Shown here in pieces: positions 42,760-51,816 of a stretch of 64,000 nt of DNA (within the stretch, counting starts at the first letter, position 1; every line of letters starts with the position of its first letter). The DNA is taken from positions 62,001 through 126,000 of the forward strand of contig NZ_JALDAX010000018.1 of NCBI RefSeq assembly GCF_022698145.1. Reading direction: 5' to 3'. Origin of the DNA: Streptomyces spinosisporus (GTDB taxonomy: Bacteria; Actinomycetota; Actinomycetes; Streptomycetales; Streptomycetaceae). The notes beneath the pieces are model-generated. The model searched no databases. It was not told the origin of the DNA and saw nothing but the letters and a program-made list of their open reading frames with translations. Position numbers and translations under genes: made by a program.

Positions 42760-44010
42760 TCAGGTGCGGCGCAGTGCGTCCAGATGGTCGTGGGCGGGGG
42801 AACGGCCGCGCTCGGTGTAGCGCTCGGCGAAATCCGTCAGGGCGTGCCGGAGTGCGGCCGGGGTGCCGGGAGTGGCGAGGGCGCTGTCGGCCGCGGCGAA
42901 GCAGGCGCGGGCGGCCTTGGCGAGGTCCTGGTCTTCGAGGCCGGTGCGGGCCGCCCGCAGCCAGACGTCGTGGGAGGGGACGGGCCGCTGTGGATCCGGG
43001 CACAGCGGCTCAGTCGCCGCGTAGGCGGTATCGGCCGCCACCGGGTCGTTCAGGAGCGTCGCGGCCAGCACGGTCGGTACGACCCAGTCGTCGCCGTCTT
43101 GCGCATCGGTCATCCGCAGCTCCAGCCACCCGCGCGGCCTGACCGGCGGGAACAGGGTGCTGAGGTGGTGGTCCAGGTCGGCCAGGGTCGGTGGCCGTAG
43201 CCCGGGCACACCCTGGCCCTCCAGCCAGGCACGGAAGGTCAGGCCCGGGGGCGCGGACCAGTCCCCGTGGAGGTCGCCCGGTATGCACATCACCTGCGCG
43301 TCGAGTGCATAGCGGGTCCAGGCCACACGGGGGTCGGGGTCGTAGCGGGGCGGGCGGGTACGGCCGGCGTCGATCCGGGACCAGATGTCCTGACGGCTGG
43401 AGAGCCACCCGGTGGGCCACCCGTCCTGTATCGGGGAGTTGGCGAAGGCGGCGACGAGTACGGGACCGATGCGGTGGGCGAGTTCCCAGCGGGAGCGGTA
43501 GCCGCCGATGCCACGGGAGTCGTCGCCGGAGTCCAGGTTGATCTGTACGGATGCGGTGCGGCGCATCATGTCGCGGCCCCAGGGGCCCTCGCGGTCGAAG
43601 AATGCCTCCATGGCCCGGTAGCGGGGGTGGTCGAGCAGGCGGGGCGGTTCGCGATACGGGTCGAGGCCGCGGCCGACGAGTATCAGATCATCCTGCTCAA
43701 CTGCCGTGCGCAGTACGGCGATATCCCCGGCCATCGTCTCGACGCACGCGCCGAGTGAGAGGGCCGGCGGCGAACTCAACTCCAACTGACCGCCCGGCTC
43801 ACGAGTGAGCCTGCTGCCCCAGGGCAGGGCACCCGGCATTTCGATCGTCGCAAGGGCGGTGTTCAACCGGTCGAGGGAGATGGGCAGTTGGGGATTGCGG
43901 CGGTCCTGCACCAGCCATTCCGTCTCCACACCGATCCGCTCAGAAGGGCCGGTCTTGAATGACCCGCCGTGCACATGCGCTTCCGCCTCTTCCAGCGTCA
44001 GTTCGGTCAT
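42760..44010 (-). CDS. egtA: Glutamate-cysteine ligase, EgtA type
   Basis: 416 residues from ATG 44010 with AGAAGGAC before it. Family 2 glutamate-cysteine ligase of actinobacteria: the acidic metal motif near the start (ERIGVETEWLVQD), LSSPPALSLGACVE, and the Gln/Asn/Asp ATP-site segment ASVQINLDSGDD. EgtA makes gamma-glutamylcysteine for ergothioneine synthesis. No egtB, egtC or egtD lies nearby, so this may be a stand-alone copy or a paralogue with another amine substrate. Confidence 0.85.
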   Translation of the reverse strand: MTELTLEEAEAHVHGGSFKTGPSERIGVETEWLVQDRRNPQLPISLDRLNTALATIEMPGALPWGSRLTREPGGQLELSSPPALSLGACVETMAGDIAVLRTAVEQDDLILVGRGLDPYREPPRLLDHPRYRAMEAFFDREGPWGRDMMRRTASVQINLDSGDDSRGIGGYRSRWELAHRIGPVLVAAFANSPIQDGWPTGWLSSRQDIWSRIDAGRTRPPRYDPDPRVAWTRYALDAQVMCIPGDLHGDWSAPPGLTFRAWLEGQGVPGLRPPTLADLDHHLSTLFPPVRPRGWLELRMTDAQDGDDWVVPTVLAATLLNDPVAADTAYAATEPLCPDPQRPVPSHDVWLRAARTGLEDQDLAKAARACFAAADSALATPGTPAALRHALTDFAERYTERGRSPAHDHLDALRRT

Positions 44011-44127
44011 GGCTGTCCTTCTCTCACAGCATCCGGTGCGAGCGTGGGCGGCGTCCAGAAGAGCGGAGGCTGGTGCGTCGGCGGCCCGGTTGCCGGCCGG
44101 CGTCGTACCCCGGTTCGGGTCCGGTCC

Positions 44128-44153
44128 GCGGCCGCACACGGGCGGGCGGCCGC
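44128..44153 (-). terminator. GCGGCCGC stem-loop
   Basis: GCGGCCGC at 44128-44135 and again at 44146-44153 can pair over a 10-base loop, 34 bp after the SDR stop. Both arms are themselves palindromes. Confidence 0.5.
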
Positions 44154-44186
44154 AGACCTTTGCCGTGGCGGTGGCCACTCGCCCGT

Positions 44187-44933
44187 TCAGACGGCGAGGC
44201 GACCACCGTCGGCCACGATCACCTGGCCCGTGACGAAGCTCGCGCGCTCGCTCGCCACGAACGCGATGACCTCGGCGAGTTCCTCGGGTGTGGCGTTGCG
44301 CTTGAGCGGGTTGACCTGGGACATGGTCGTGAACTCGTCGGCGCCGATGAAGTCCACCACGTTGTCGCTGTTCACGTTGCCCGGGGCCACCGCGTTGACG
44401 CGTACGCCGTGCGGGCCCCACTCCACGGCCCAACTGCGGGTGAACGACTCGACGGCCGCCTTCTGCGCTCCGTAGGTCGCCATCTGCGGCATGGCGATGG
44501 CGGCGGCGATACTGCTGATGTTGATGATGTTTCCGCCGCCCCGCTCGATCATGCCTCGCACCAGTCGTGTGCTGAGGACGAAGGCGGCGCGCACATTGGT
44601 GTCCCACGACTCCGCGTTCGCTTCGAGGTCCTGGTCGAGGGTCGGCTTGATGCTGGCCCGGTAGCTTGCCGCGTTGTTGACCAGCACATCGATGTCACCC
44701 GCCTCCATGGCCAGCCGCTCGACGTCGGCGAGATCACTCAGATCGGCGAGGATGAACCGGGCCTTCCCTCCCCCTGCCGTGATGTCGTCCACCACCTCGG
44801 CCCCGCGTTCGACGTTGCGGCCGGTGATCACCACCGACGCTCCGTCGCGGGCGAACGCGTGCGCCGTCGCGGCGCCTATGCCTCCTCGCGATCCCGCACC
44901 CGTGATCAGGACGTTCTTGCCCTCGAAATGCAT
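44187..44933 (-). CDS. SDR-family oxidoreductase
   Basis: 248 residues from ATG 44933 with CGAGGAG 7 bp upstream. Motifs: TGAGSRGGIG at 11-20, NNAA at 86-89, serine near 140, Tyr154-x3-Lys158 (YGAQK), and GQVIVADGG near the end. FabG-like dehydrogenase; substrate unknown. Divergent from a LysR gene at 45112, presumed regulator. Confidence 0.88.
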   Translation of the reverse strand: MHFEGKNVLITGAGSRGGIGAATAHAFARDGASVVITGRNVERGAEVVDDITAGGGKARFILADLSDLADVERLAMEAGDIDVLVNNAASYRASIKPTLDQDLEANAESWDTNVRAAFVLSTRLVRGMIERGGGNIINISSIAAAIAMPQMATYGAQKAAVESFTRSWAVEWGPHGVRVNAVAPGNVNSDNVVDFIGADEFTTMSQVNPLKRNATPEELAEVIAFVASERASFVTGQVIVADGGRLAV

Positions 44934-45058
44934 GCGTGTGCTCCTCGGAAAGATGTCTCGCGGCGCGCCGGAATCGGGCTGCAGCAGCGTTTCGGCCCTG
45001 ATGGCTGCGCCGGGCGTGAACCACGGTAGGAACGGCCTGACATAGAAGCAAATAGTGG

Positions 45059-45077
45059 CAATGTATACTCGGCATTG
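45059..45077. promoter_or_regulatory. Inverted repeat CAATG-N9-CATTG
   Basis: Candidate LysR site between the divergent SDR and LysR genes, 35 bp before the LysR start. The surrounding AT-rich tract (ATAGTGGCAATGTATACT) stands out in GC-rich DNA. Confidence 0.45.
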
Positions 45078-45111
45078 ACATCTCTTATGGCATGTCGAAG
45101 GTGGGACGCAC

Positions 45112-46020
45112 ATGAACCTGCGCCAGTACGAGTACGCCTTGGCCGTCGCCGAGGAGGGCTCCATGACGGCGGCGGCAGAACGTCTCCAGGTCACGCAGCC
45201 CTCTTTGTCACAGCAGATCGCCGCCCTGGAGAAGCACCTCGGGGTACGGCTCTTCACCCGCGTCCCGAGCGGGGTGACGGTGACCGTGGCAGGGCGGGCC
45301 TTCCTCGCGGAGGCGGAGATCGCGACGACCGCGTCACGGCGTGCCGTCACGGCCGCCCGGGCCGCCGACGGGGAGCTGTCGGGCGAGCTCATCATGGCTG
45401 TGCACATGGGCCTGGGGGCCCGCCAACTTCCCCAAGTACTGGGGCAGTTGCGCAAGCGGCATCCCAAGCTGCAGGTGACTCTCCATGAGGAGCCCGATCT
45501 CGCGGAGATGGAACGACTGTTCCGCCAGGGCAACCTCGACATGATCCTCGTGCACGGCATCCCCGCCGGGTGCACCTTCGACGCTCACCCGCTGGGTGAG
45601 GAGGCCTACGTCGCCGTCCTGCCGAAGGGGCACCCGCTCCTCGCGGACGGTGCCGCCCTGCGCCTGGAGGACCTGGCGTCAGAGGGGTGGATCCGGTTCC
45701 GGCGCGCCAGCCTGCTCGACGACTACCTCACCCGCCTGCTCTCCGACGCGGGTCTACGCCCGCACACGGTGGCCCGAGCGTCGCAGATTTCCACCGCGGT
45801 TCGGCTCGTGGCGCAGGGCCTGGGCGTCACCGTGGTCCCGGCGTCGGCCATCCCCGAGGGCTTCGAGGAACTGGCCTACCCGCTCCTGCCGTCCCTTGCC
45901 GAGCCCGTCATCGTCGGCGTGCGGCCCAATCCCGGTGCGGCGGAGGCGACCATGCTCGACCATCTCAACCAGCAGAACTGGTGCGGTACGGGCCTCCTTT
46001 GTCAGCCCGCGACTGTTTGA
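45112..46020 (+). CDS. LysR-family transcriptional regulator
   Basis: 302 residues. HTH: RQYEYALAVAEEGSMTAAAE then LQVTQPSLSQQIAALE. The effector domain covers residues 92-290 (FDAHPLGEEAYVAVLPKGHP). Probably controls the divergent SDR gene. It converges with an MFS gene 36 bp downstream. Confidence 0.9.
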   Translation: MNLRQYEYALAVAEEGSMTAAAERLQVTQPSLSQQIAALEKHLGVRLFTRVPSGVTVTVAGRAFLAEAEIATTASRRAVTAARAADGELSGELIMAVHMGLGARQLPQVLGQLRKRHPKLQVTLHEEPDLAEMERLFRQGNLDMILVHGIPAGCTFDAHPLGEEAYVAVLPKGHPLLADGAALRLEDLASEGWIRFRRASLLDDYLTRLLSDAGLRPHTVARASQISTAVRLVAQGLGVTVVPASAIPEGFEELAYPLLPSLAEPVIVGVRPNPGAAEATMLDHLNQQNWCGTGLLCQPATV

Positions 46021-46056
46021 GTTCCCTTTCCGCCCTGCACTCGAAATCAGGCACGA

Positions 46057-47358
46057 TCAGGCACACCCGCAGTCCGTTCGTGCCGCGCACGACGGCCAAC
46101 CTGTGTCCGGGCCTGTCGACGTCGTCCGGTCGGCTTCGGTGTCGGCCCTGGTGATCGGTCCGGACGGCCATGCGGCCGCCACCGCGGCGGCGGCGACGAT
46201 CACGCCTGCCAGGACGAACGCCCAGGACGTTCCGCCCGGTTGGTCGACGAGGGTGCCCGCCGCCGCTCCTCCGGCCGCGTTGGCGGCGATGGGGACGGTG
46301 GCGATCCAGGTGTGCGCCTCGGTGAGCATGTCCGTGGGCACGATGCGGCCCACGAGGGAGATGTAGACCGTCAGGCAGGGGGCGATGACACCACCGCCGA
46401 GCACGAGCGCGGCGCCCAGCCCCGTCGGGCTCGGCGCGACAGCAAGTGCCGCAAGGCTCAGGGCCACGCCGCCGAGCAGCCAGGCGAGTTGCCGGTGCAG
46501 GGGCGCACGTGGCGGCCAGGCTCCGTACCAGAGGCCGCCCACGGCCGAACCCAGACCCCACACCGCGAGCAACAGTCCGGCCAGCGCGGCGGGGTCATGG
46601 CCGGCGTGCGCGGTGGCATAGGCGGGGACCGCCACGCTGACGGCGCCGAACCCCGCGCCCAGCGCACCGACACAGCCGAGCAGCACGGTGAAGCCGGGCA
46701 GCCGCAGCGGGCCCAGACCGCCTCGCCGGACGCGGCAGGCATCGGGGCGCTGGGCGCGCATCACGGCCGCGCAGGCCACCAGGGTGGTACCGGCCAGGGT
46801 CACCCCGGCGGCCGCGATGATCGCCGCGGCCGGGGTGGCGATGGCCCCGAAGGCCCCCACCAGCAGGGGGCCGACGACGAAGACGATCTCGTACAGCGCG
46901 GTGTCCGCGGCCAGCACGGTTCCCCGCAGCCGTGCCCAGCCGGTCGTGGGTGCGGTGAGCCGGTTGCATGTGCCGCGGATGACCGCGGTGAGCGGCGGGT
47001 AGGTCGCGCCGACGGCCGCGGCCACCGTGCAGATCACCGGCAGGGCGCTTCCGCCGCGGGCGCTGATCACCAACCCGATGAGGGCCATCGCATGCACGAT
47101 CGCGGTACCCAGCAGAACGCGGGAGGGTCCCAGCCGGTCGGCGAGCCGCCCGATCACCGGGCTGACCGACACACCGGCCAGGGCATACAGACCGACCGCG
47201 AGGCCGGCCCAGGCATACCGCCCGGTCGCCTCCTCGACGAGGAGCAGCAGGGCGAGCGGTGTCATACCGCTGCCGAGCCGGGCGACAACTCCCGCCAGGA
47301 GCAACGGTGTCAGCCCGGGGATGTTGCGGACTTCGGCGTACCGGCCCAACGAGGTCAC
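46057..47358 (-). CDS. MFS transporter, 12-helix exporter type
   Basis: 433 residues from GTG 47358, with AAGGAG 11 bp upstream; a longer GTG start lacks one. About 12 membrane helices, with the MFS motif A region GRLADRLGPSRVLLG between helices 2 and 3. The closest type is the drug/efflux DHA1-like group. The PadR regulator gene ends 19 bp upstream, so PadR is probably co-transcribed and controls the transporter as well as the isochorismatase. Confidence 0.85.
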   Translation of the reverse strand: MTSLGRYAEVRNIPGLTPLLLAGVVARLGSGMTPLALLLLVEEATGRYAWAGLAVGLYALAGVSVSPVIGRLADRLGPSRVLLGTAIVHAMALIGLVISARGGSALPVICTVAAAVGATYPPLTAVIRGTCNRLTAPTTGWARLRGTVLAADTALYEIVFVVGPLLVGAFGAIATPAAAIIAAAGVTLAGTTLVACAAVMRAQRPDACRVRRGGLGPLRLPGFTVLLGCVGALGAGFGAVSVAVPAYATAHAGHDPAALAGLLLAVWGLGSAVGGLWYGAWPPRAPLHRQLAWLLGGVALSLAALAVAPSPTGLGAALVLGGGVIAPCLTVYISLVGRIVPTDMLTEAHTWIATVPIAANAAGGAAAGTLVDQPGGTSWAFVLAGVIVAAAAVAAAWPSGPITRADTEADRTTSTGPDTGWPSCAARTDCGCA

Positions 47359-47377
47359 CTGCGATCGCTCCTTCACA

Positions 47378-47890
47378 TCAGGCCAACACCTCGCGCAGCC
47401 ACGCCTTTTCGGCGCGGCTGGTCGCGCGGGCGATGGTGAGCATGCCGCGACGGTAGGGGTCGTCGGTGTCGTCGGCGCCCAGGCCGCGCTCACCGTCGTA
47501 GAAGAAGCTCGCGGGCTGTTCCAGGAACTCGAGTCGCCGGCGCAGTACCGCGTGCTGGTCAGCGATGTCGGGCAGGTGGGACAGGAATGCCAGGATCGTG
47601 AAGAATCGCGTGCCGTCGCTGATGTCCAGGCCCTTGGCATCCCGCAGTCGGCACAGAAGCTCGCGGTGACCGGCCTTGGTCAGGCTCAGGGTGTGCCGCT
47701 GGGCGGCCGAGGCGCCCGGCTCGGTGCGCCGCTCCAGCAGCCCGGCGCTGACCAGCCGGTTGATCGCCGGGTACAGGCTGCCGTCGCTGACCGGCCGGTT
47801 GTGACCCGACAAGTGCTCTATGCGGTGGCGCAGTTGATAGCCGTGCAGCGGGTTCTCGGCCAGGAATCCCAGGATCGCGAGTTCGAGCAT
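47378..47890 (-). CDS. PadR-family transcriptional regulator
   Basis: 170 residues from ATG 47890. PadR winged helix: LAILGFLAENPLHGYQLRHR and SDGSLYPAINRLVSAGLLER. The helical C-terminal dimer domain has VLRRRLEFLEQPASFF. The double palindrome at 47906-47933 lies between this start and the divergent isochorismatase gene. The MFS gene follows. A repressor of an efflux/hydrolase module is the likely role. Confidence 0.9.
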   Translation of the reverse strand: MLELAILGFLAENPLHGYQLRHRIEHLSGHNRPVSDGSLYPAINRLVSAGLLERRTEPGASAAQRHTLSLTKAGHRELLCRLRDAKGLDISDGTRFFTILAFLSHLPDIADQHAVLRRRLEFLEQPASFFYDGERGLGADDTDDPYRRGMLTIARATSRAEKAWLREVLA

Positions 47891-47905
47891 GCTGCTATTC
47901 TCGCA

Positions 47906-47933
47906 CCTCGAAACGAGGTACCTCGAATCGAGG
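47906..47933. promoter_or_regulatory. Double PadR operator
   Basis: CCTCG-N3-CGAGG, 2 bp, CCTCG-N3-CGAGG: two identical 13-bp inverted repeats with 15-bp centre spacing. It lies 15 bp before the PadR start and 11 bp before the isochorismatase start. Confidence 0.8.
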
Positions 47934-47944
47934 CAGGAGTCACG

Positions 47945-48601
47945 ATGGCATACACCGAGGAATGGGTGAGCGCCCGGGCGCGCGACGCCTACGAGCACGG
48001 CCGGGCATCGTTCGACGTACGGCCCGAACACACGGCGCTGCTGGTGATCGACATGCAGGACGAATTCGTCCGGCCCGGCTGGAGCCCCTACTGGGTGCCC
48101 GCCGCCACCCGCATGGCGCCCACATTGCTGCGACTGGTCGACGCATGCCGGACAGCCTCCGTCCCCGTGTTGTGGACCATCTTCGACGACACCCATCTCG
48201 GACTGGACCGGCCGCACGCCCTGCGGTTCCTCCCGCACGCCGACACCGACTGGCGCCGGCCGGGTCCTGCCGAGGTCTGGGCCCCGATGGGCCGCCGCCC
48301 CGACGAGGCCGTCATCCGCAAGCCCTCCTACGGCGCGTTCTACGACACCCCGCTCGACACGATGCTGCGCAACCTCGGCCGCGACACGGTCATCGTCACG
48401 GGAACGCTCACCAACTACTGCTGCGGCACCACCGCCCGGCAGGCCTACGAACGCGGCTACAAGGTCGTCTTCGGCTCCGACGTCACGGCCACCGACGACG
48501 AGTCGCGCCAAGAACCCGAACTCGCCGTCCTCCGCAAGGGTTTCGCCCTCGTGCTCACCGCTGAAGAGATCGCCGACCGATTGGCGACACCGGCCGATTG
48601 A
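47945..48601 (+). CDS. Isochorismatase-like cysteine hydrolase
   Basis: 218 residues from ATG 47945. Catalytic triad Asp36 (LVIDMQ), Lys126 (IRKPSYGAF) and Cys159 (TNYCC). The family includes isochorismatases, nicotinamidases and amide hydrolases; the surrounding YTEEW/WAPMG segments fit the amidohydrolase branch that lacks a carrier-protein domain. Divergent from PadR with a shared double operator. Confidence 0.85.
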   Translation: MAYTEEWVSARARDAYEHGRASFDVRPEHTALLVIDMQDEFVRPGWSPYWVPAATRMAPTLLRLVDACRTASVPVLWTIFDDTHLGLDRPHALRFLPHADTDWRRPGPAEVWAPMGRRPDEAVIRKPSYGAFYDTPLDTMLRNLGRDTVIVTGTLTNYCCGTTARQAYERGYKVVFGSDVTATDDESRQEPELAVLRKGFALVLTAEEIADRLATPAD

Positions 48602-48638
48602 TGCCCGCCGAACCAGGCCCGAATAGGGCCGCCCGCCA

Positions 48639-49328
48639 CTACGCGGCCACACCCGCCGCGCCCTCGCCGAGCAGGAGCGCGGCAACCGCCTGTGGGGCCT
48701 CGTGCATGGCGTCGTGGCCTGTCGGCAGCTCGTGGACCAGCCAATCGGGATCGGCCAGAAGCCGGGCGCGCAGTCCGGCGAACGGCGTCCGGCCCTCCCA
48801 GCCCGAGCAGTAGACGAACTCCCGGCGCGGTACCTGTGCGACCTTGCCTGTGAGCCGGGCCGCCTGCAGGAACGAGGCGAGGGGATGCCGACGGCGGCGG
48901 GGATCGCCCCCGTCGGGCGGTCGGATCGAGTAGCCGGTGTCCGCAGCGCCAGCAGCAGCCACGCTGCGAAAATAGTCGTTCGTCGACGACCACCAGGACT
49001 CACCGTCGCGCGGCACGAAGGCGTCGAGATGCACCAGCCGCGAGATCCGTCCGTCAGCGCGGTCCGCGACGGCGGAGATCACCATCCCGGCATAGCTGTG
49101 GCCGACCAACGTCACGTCGGTGAGGTGGTGCCGATCCAGATGCCGCAACACGTCGTCGGCGTGCGTGTCGAGGTTGGCGCTCGCCACGGCCGTCTCCTCG
49201 TCGTCCGGCCGCAGACCGGTCAGGGTCAGGGCGTGCACGGCGTGACCGGCACGCTCCAGCAGCGGCACCACCGCCTCGTACGACCAGGAGCCCTTCCAAC
49301 CGCCGGGCACCAGAACGAATGTCGCCAT
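48639..49328 (-). CDS. Alpha/beta hydrolase (EstC/salicylate-esterase-like)
   Basis: 229 residues, with AAGGAGGA 5 bp before the ATG. Nucleophile Ser78 in GHSYAG, an early oxyanion loop VPGGWKGSWSYE, and His in PTGHDAMHEAP. This short-esterase family hydrolyses small esters or hydroxynitriles. It converges with the isochorismatase gene. Confidence 0.85.
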   Translation of the reverse strand: MATFVLVPGGWKGSWSYEAVVPLLERAGHAVHALTLTGLRPDDEETAVASANLDTHADDVLRHLDRHHLTDVTLVGHSYAGMVISAVADRADGRISRLVHLDAFVPRDGESWWSSTNDYFRSVAAAGAADTGYSIRPPDGGDPRRRRHPLASFLQAARLTGKVAQVPRREFVYCSGWEGRTPFAGLRARLLADPDWLVHELPTGHDAMHEAPQAVAALLLGEGAAGVAA

Positions 49329-49625
49329 GGGTTCCTCCTTCTTTCACGCCACACCGCAGCATCGAGGCACGCCGCCTCCGCGCAGATGTTCGGCTGGGGC
49401 TCCGCGCGACCGACGCCCCCACGTCCAGGCAGTCTCACCAGTTCACCGCGCGGCCTGCCACCGCTGGCATGCCAGGTGATGCCCGTTCGCCGCCAACCTC
49501 GCCAGGTGGCGGCCGTGACGCCGCAGCTATGCCCATCACCAGGGGTTGTCGGGCGCCCCCGCGTCTGGTTGGGTTCGGCGCGCCGGACATGCGAAGGGCG
49601 CGGGCGGCGGGAGGGAACAGGCAGC
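49329..49625. other. Divergent intergenic region, 297 bp
   Basis: No gene seen. It contains ribosome sites for both neighbours and no obvious repeat beyond short GGCGG runs. Confidence 0.4.
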
Positions 49626-50462
49626 GTGCATCCCAGGACACAGCACAGCATCCAGGAGCCGCTACCCGTCGGGCTCGAACGAGCGATACGAAGGACGGCC
49701 GCGGACATCGCCACCCTGCTGCACGACGAGTGCGACACGGGCGTTCCCGTACCCGACTCGCAGTGGACTCTCGGCGAGGCGGCTGCCCACCTGGCACTGG
49801 CCAACGAGCTGATGGCGGACCTCGCCGCCGGACGCGAACGCCCCTACGGGGACGGCACACCGCAGAGTCTCGCGGCGGCCAACGCTCAGAGCCTCGACGC
49901 CTTCCGCGAACGCAGGGCCCAGCCGCTGGCGTCGATGATCGTCGAACAGGCCGAGGCGTTCATCAAGGCTGTTCATCAAGGCGCGAGTGACGAGAGCGTG
50001 GCCGGCCCGGCACTCGTCACGCCGCTGGGTCCCATGGACCGGCCCATCCTCGCGTCCTACCTGCTGACCCACATGCTGGGCCACGGCTACGACCTCGCTC
50101 GGGCGCTGAAACTCCCCCACATGATCGACCGCGAACGGGTCGGCCTGTGCATGCCGTTCTTCCTCGCGGTCATGCCGCGCGTCGCCGACCCGACCGCCGT
50201 CGCCGATCTGACCGTCCGCTACACCGTTCGCCTCAGGGGCGGCCCGGCGTTCGGCGTCAGCCTCGCCGACGGCGCCGTGGTGGTGTCCCCCGCGCCGCTG
50301 GAGCGGCCGGACTGCACCATCCTGATCGCGCCGGTCGCCTTCTTCCTCATCGCGCTCGGGCGTCGCAACCCATGGCGGGCCATGGCACAGGGACAGATTC
50401 ATGCCTGGGGACGCAAGCCCTGGCTCGCACCCCGCTTCCCGACCCTGTTCACCGCGCCCTGA
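49626..50462 (+). CDS. Maleylpyruvate-isomerase/DinB-like protein with SCP2-like domain
   Basis: 278 residues from GTG 49626. Residues 10-150 are a four-helix MDMPI/DinB-type bundle with the metal-type histidines (WTLGEAAAHLALANE; SYLLTHMLGHGYDLARAL). The C-terminal part (DLTVRYTVRLRGGPAFGVS onward) resembles an SCP2 lipid-binding domain. This pairing is common in mycothiol-dependent isomerases and unknown actinobacterial proteins. Substrate unknown. Confidence 0.75.
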   Translation: MHPRTQHSIQEPLPVGLERAIRRTAADIATLLHDECDTGVPVPDSQWTLGEAAAHLALANELMADLAAGRERPYGDGTPQSLAAANAQSLDAFRERRAQPLASMIVEQAEAFIKAVHQGASDESVAGPALVTPLGPMDRPILASYLLTHMLGHGYDLARALKLPHMIDRERVGLCMPFFLAVMPRVADPTAVADLTVRYTVRLRGGPAFGVSLADGAVVVSPAPLERPDCTILIAPVAFFLIALGRRNPWRAMAQGQIHAWGRKPWLAPRFPTLFTAP

Positions 50463-50539
50463 TCCTTGGCACCCCCAAGAGTCCTTAGGACCCCCAGGAG
50501 TCCTTGGCACCCCCAGGAGATTTTCAGCACCCCTGGGAC
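50461..50539. repeat. Tandem 19-20-bp repeats at end of operon B
   Basis: GATCCTTGGCACCCCCAAGA, GTCCTTAGGACCCCCAGGA, GTCCTTGGCACCCCCAGGA, then a diverged unit. They span the end of the isomerase-like gene and the last codons of the dehydratase alpha gene (stop 50524). Confidence 0.85.
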
Positions 50540-51816
50540 TGGTCCGGCAGCGATTCGATCCACCGCGCCACCTGGTCATGCATAGCCCGGGGATCGAGCG
50601 AGCGGCCGTCGGCGTTGTCCGCCCGGATCTCCAGCACCGGTATGCCCGCCTGGCGCAGGGCGTGGGTGGTGAACCAACTGCTGCGGCTGTCCGGGCTGAT
50701 GAGGTGGACGACGCCGTCGACCCGGTGGGTCTTCGCCTCCTTCACGTACCACTCGACCGACCACGGCGGGGTGTACATCTGATCGCGGAAGGCACAGAAC
50801 CGGGCGGCCAGGGCGCGCAGCGGGTCGTCGCCGTAGCGGGCGTAGGCGTCGGCGGCGAGGGCGAGGTACATGGACCAGACGAAGACCGCGCCGTGCGACT
50901 GCTCGAAGGAGCGGTAGAAGTCCATGTCGAACCATAGGCCGCGGCCGATCCACATGAGCCGGTGCCGCTCCTCGGGGACGACCGCGCGGCCCTCCCCCAC
51001 CAGCGAACTGACCTCGTCGTACACGGACTTGGCCGCCGCGGTCGCCCAGGACGTGCCCCGGTGCCACTGCGGGATCATCACGGCGGGGATGATGTCGTCG
51101 ACCGGGACGGGGCAGCGCGGCGCGGCGGCGAGCAGGTCGCGGGTCCTGCGGTTCCACTCGGCCTGTTCGTTGGAGAGCGCCATGACCTGCGCGAGACGTT
51201 CCTCGTCGAAGCGGGCCCCCGCCAGCTCTTCGATGCGCGGGATGAGCGCCTTGAGTTCGTCCTGCAGCAGGTCGATGCGCGCGGAGCCGATGGCGGTCTC
51301 CCAGTCGTGGCGCATCAGCTCCCACCAGTTCACCGCCACGGTCTCCGCCGCCGCGCTCTCCAACGGCCAGAAGGGCACGCCCAGTTCGCTCTCCCACAGC
51401 TGGAACATGCGGCGCATGCTGTCGCCCGTGCACTCGGCGAGGACCAGGGACGGTGTGGGCAGTCCGCCCCAGGGCGCGTCGTCGCCGCGCGGGGACAGCG
51501 CCTCGGCCAGGGGCAGGGCGCTGTACTGCTCGACGTCGTCGGGCAGTCCGCGCTCGCGCAGCGCCTTCAGGTAGCGGCCCGACATGCGCTTGGCGGAGAT
51601 GATGGACGACCACCACTGGTTGACGACGTAGGGGACGTCCATGGCGCGGAACAGCTCCTGCGGGGCGTCGGCGTTGACGAGTGCCAGGGGGCGCCCCTGT
51701 TCCGTCTGGCCGCGCAGGGTCGCGAACCACTCGCGCTGGTGCTGCAGGGCGTCCCGTGCCGCGGCCAGCCGCGGCCCCGTGCGCCGGCGCGGACGTATGC
51801 TCGTGCTCTCGCTCAT
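50524..51816 (-). CDS. 2-hydroxyacyl-CoA dehydratase family, D-subunit-like alpha
   Basis: 430 residues from ATG 51816, overlapping the partner subunit's stop by 4 nt. HgdB/BcrB-like fold (2-HG-dehydratase domain): ALVNADAPQELFRAMDVPYV corresponds to the first cluster-binding segment but lacks the usual cysteine. LVLAECTGDSMRRMF keeps Cys129. The third region (HLISPDSRSSWFTTHALRQA) has no cysteine. Normal subunits use three cysteines for a [4Fe-4S] cluster, so this one probably binds substrate rather than a full cluster. Last gene of operon B. Confidence 0.8.
   Translation of the reverse strand: MSESTSIRPRRRTGPRLAAARDALQHQREWFATLRGQTEQGRPLALVNADAPQELFRAMDVPYVVNQWWSSIISAKRMSGRYLKALRERGLPDDVEQYSALPLAEALSPRGDDAPWGGLPTPSLVLAECTGDSMRRMFQLWESELGVPFWPLESAAAETVAVNWWELMRHDWETAIGSARIDLLQDELKALIPRIEELAGARFDEERLAQVMALSNEQAEWNRRTRDLLAAAPRCPVPVDDIIPAVMIPQWHRGTSWATAAAKSVYDEVSSLVGEGRAVVPEERHRLMWIGRGLWFDMDFYRSFEQSHGAVFVWSMYLALAADAYARYGDDPLRALAARFCAFRDQMYTPPWSVEWYVKEAKTHRVDGVVHLISPDSRSSWFTTHALRQAGIPVLEIRADNADGRSLDPRAMHDQVARWIESLPDQSQGC

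Noticed and set aside
44128..44153. Two NotI-like GCGGCCGC sites as an integration scar
   Set aside because: The sites pair as a hairpin after a gene and there is no other sign of insertion.
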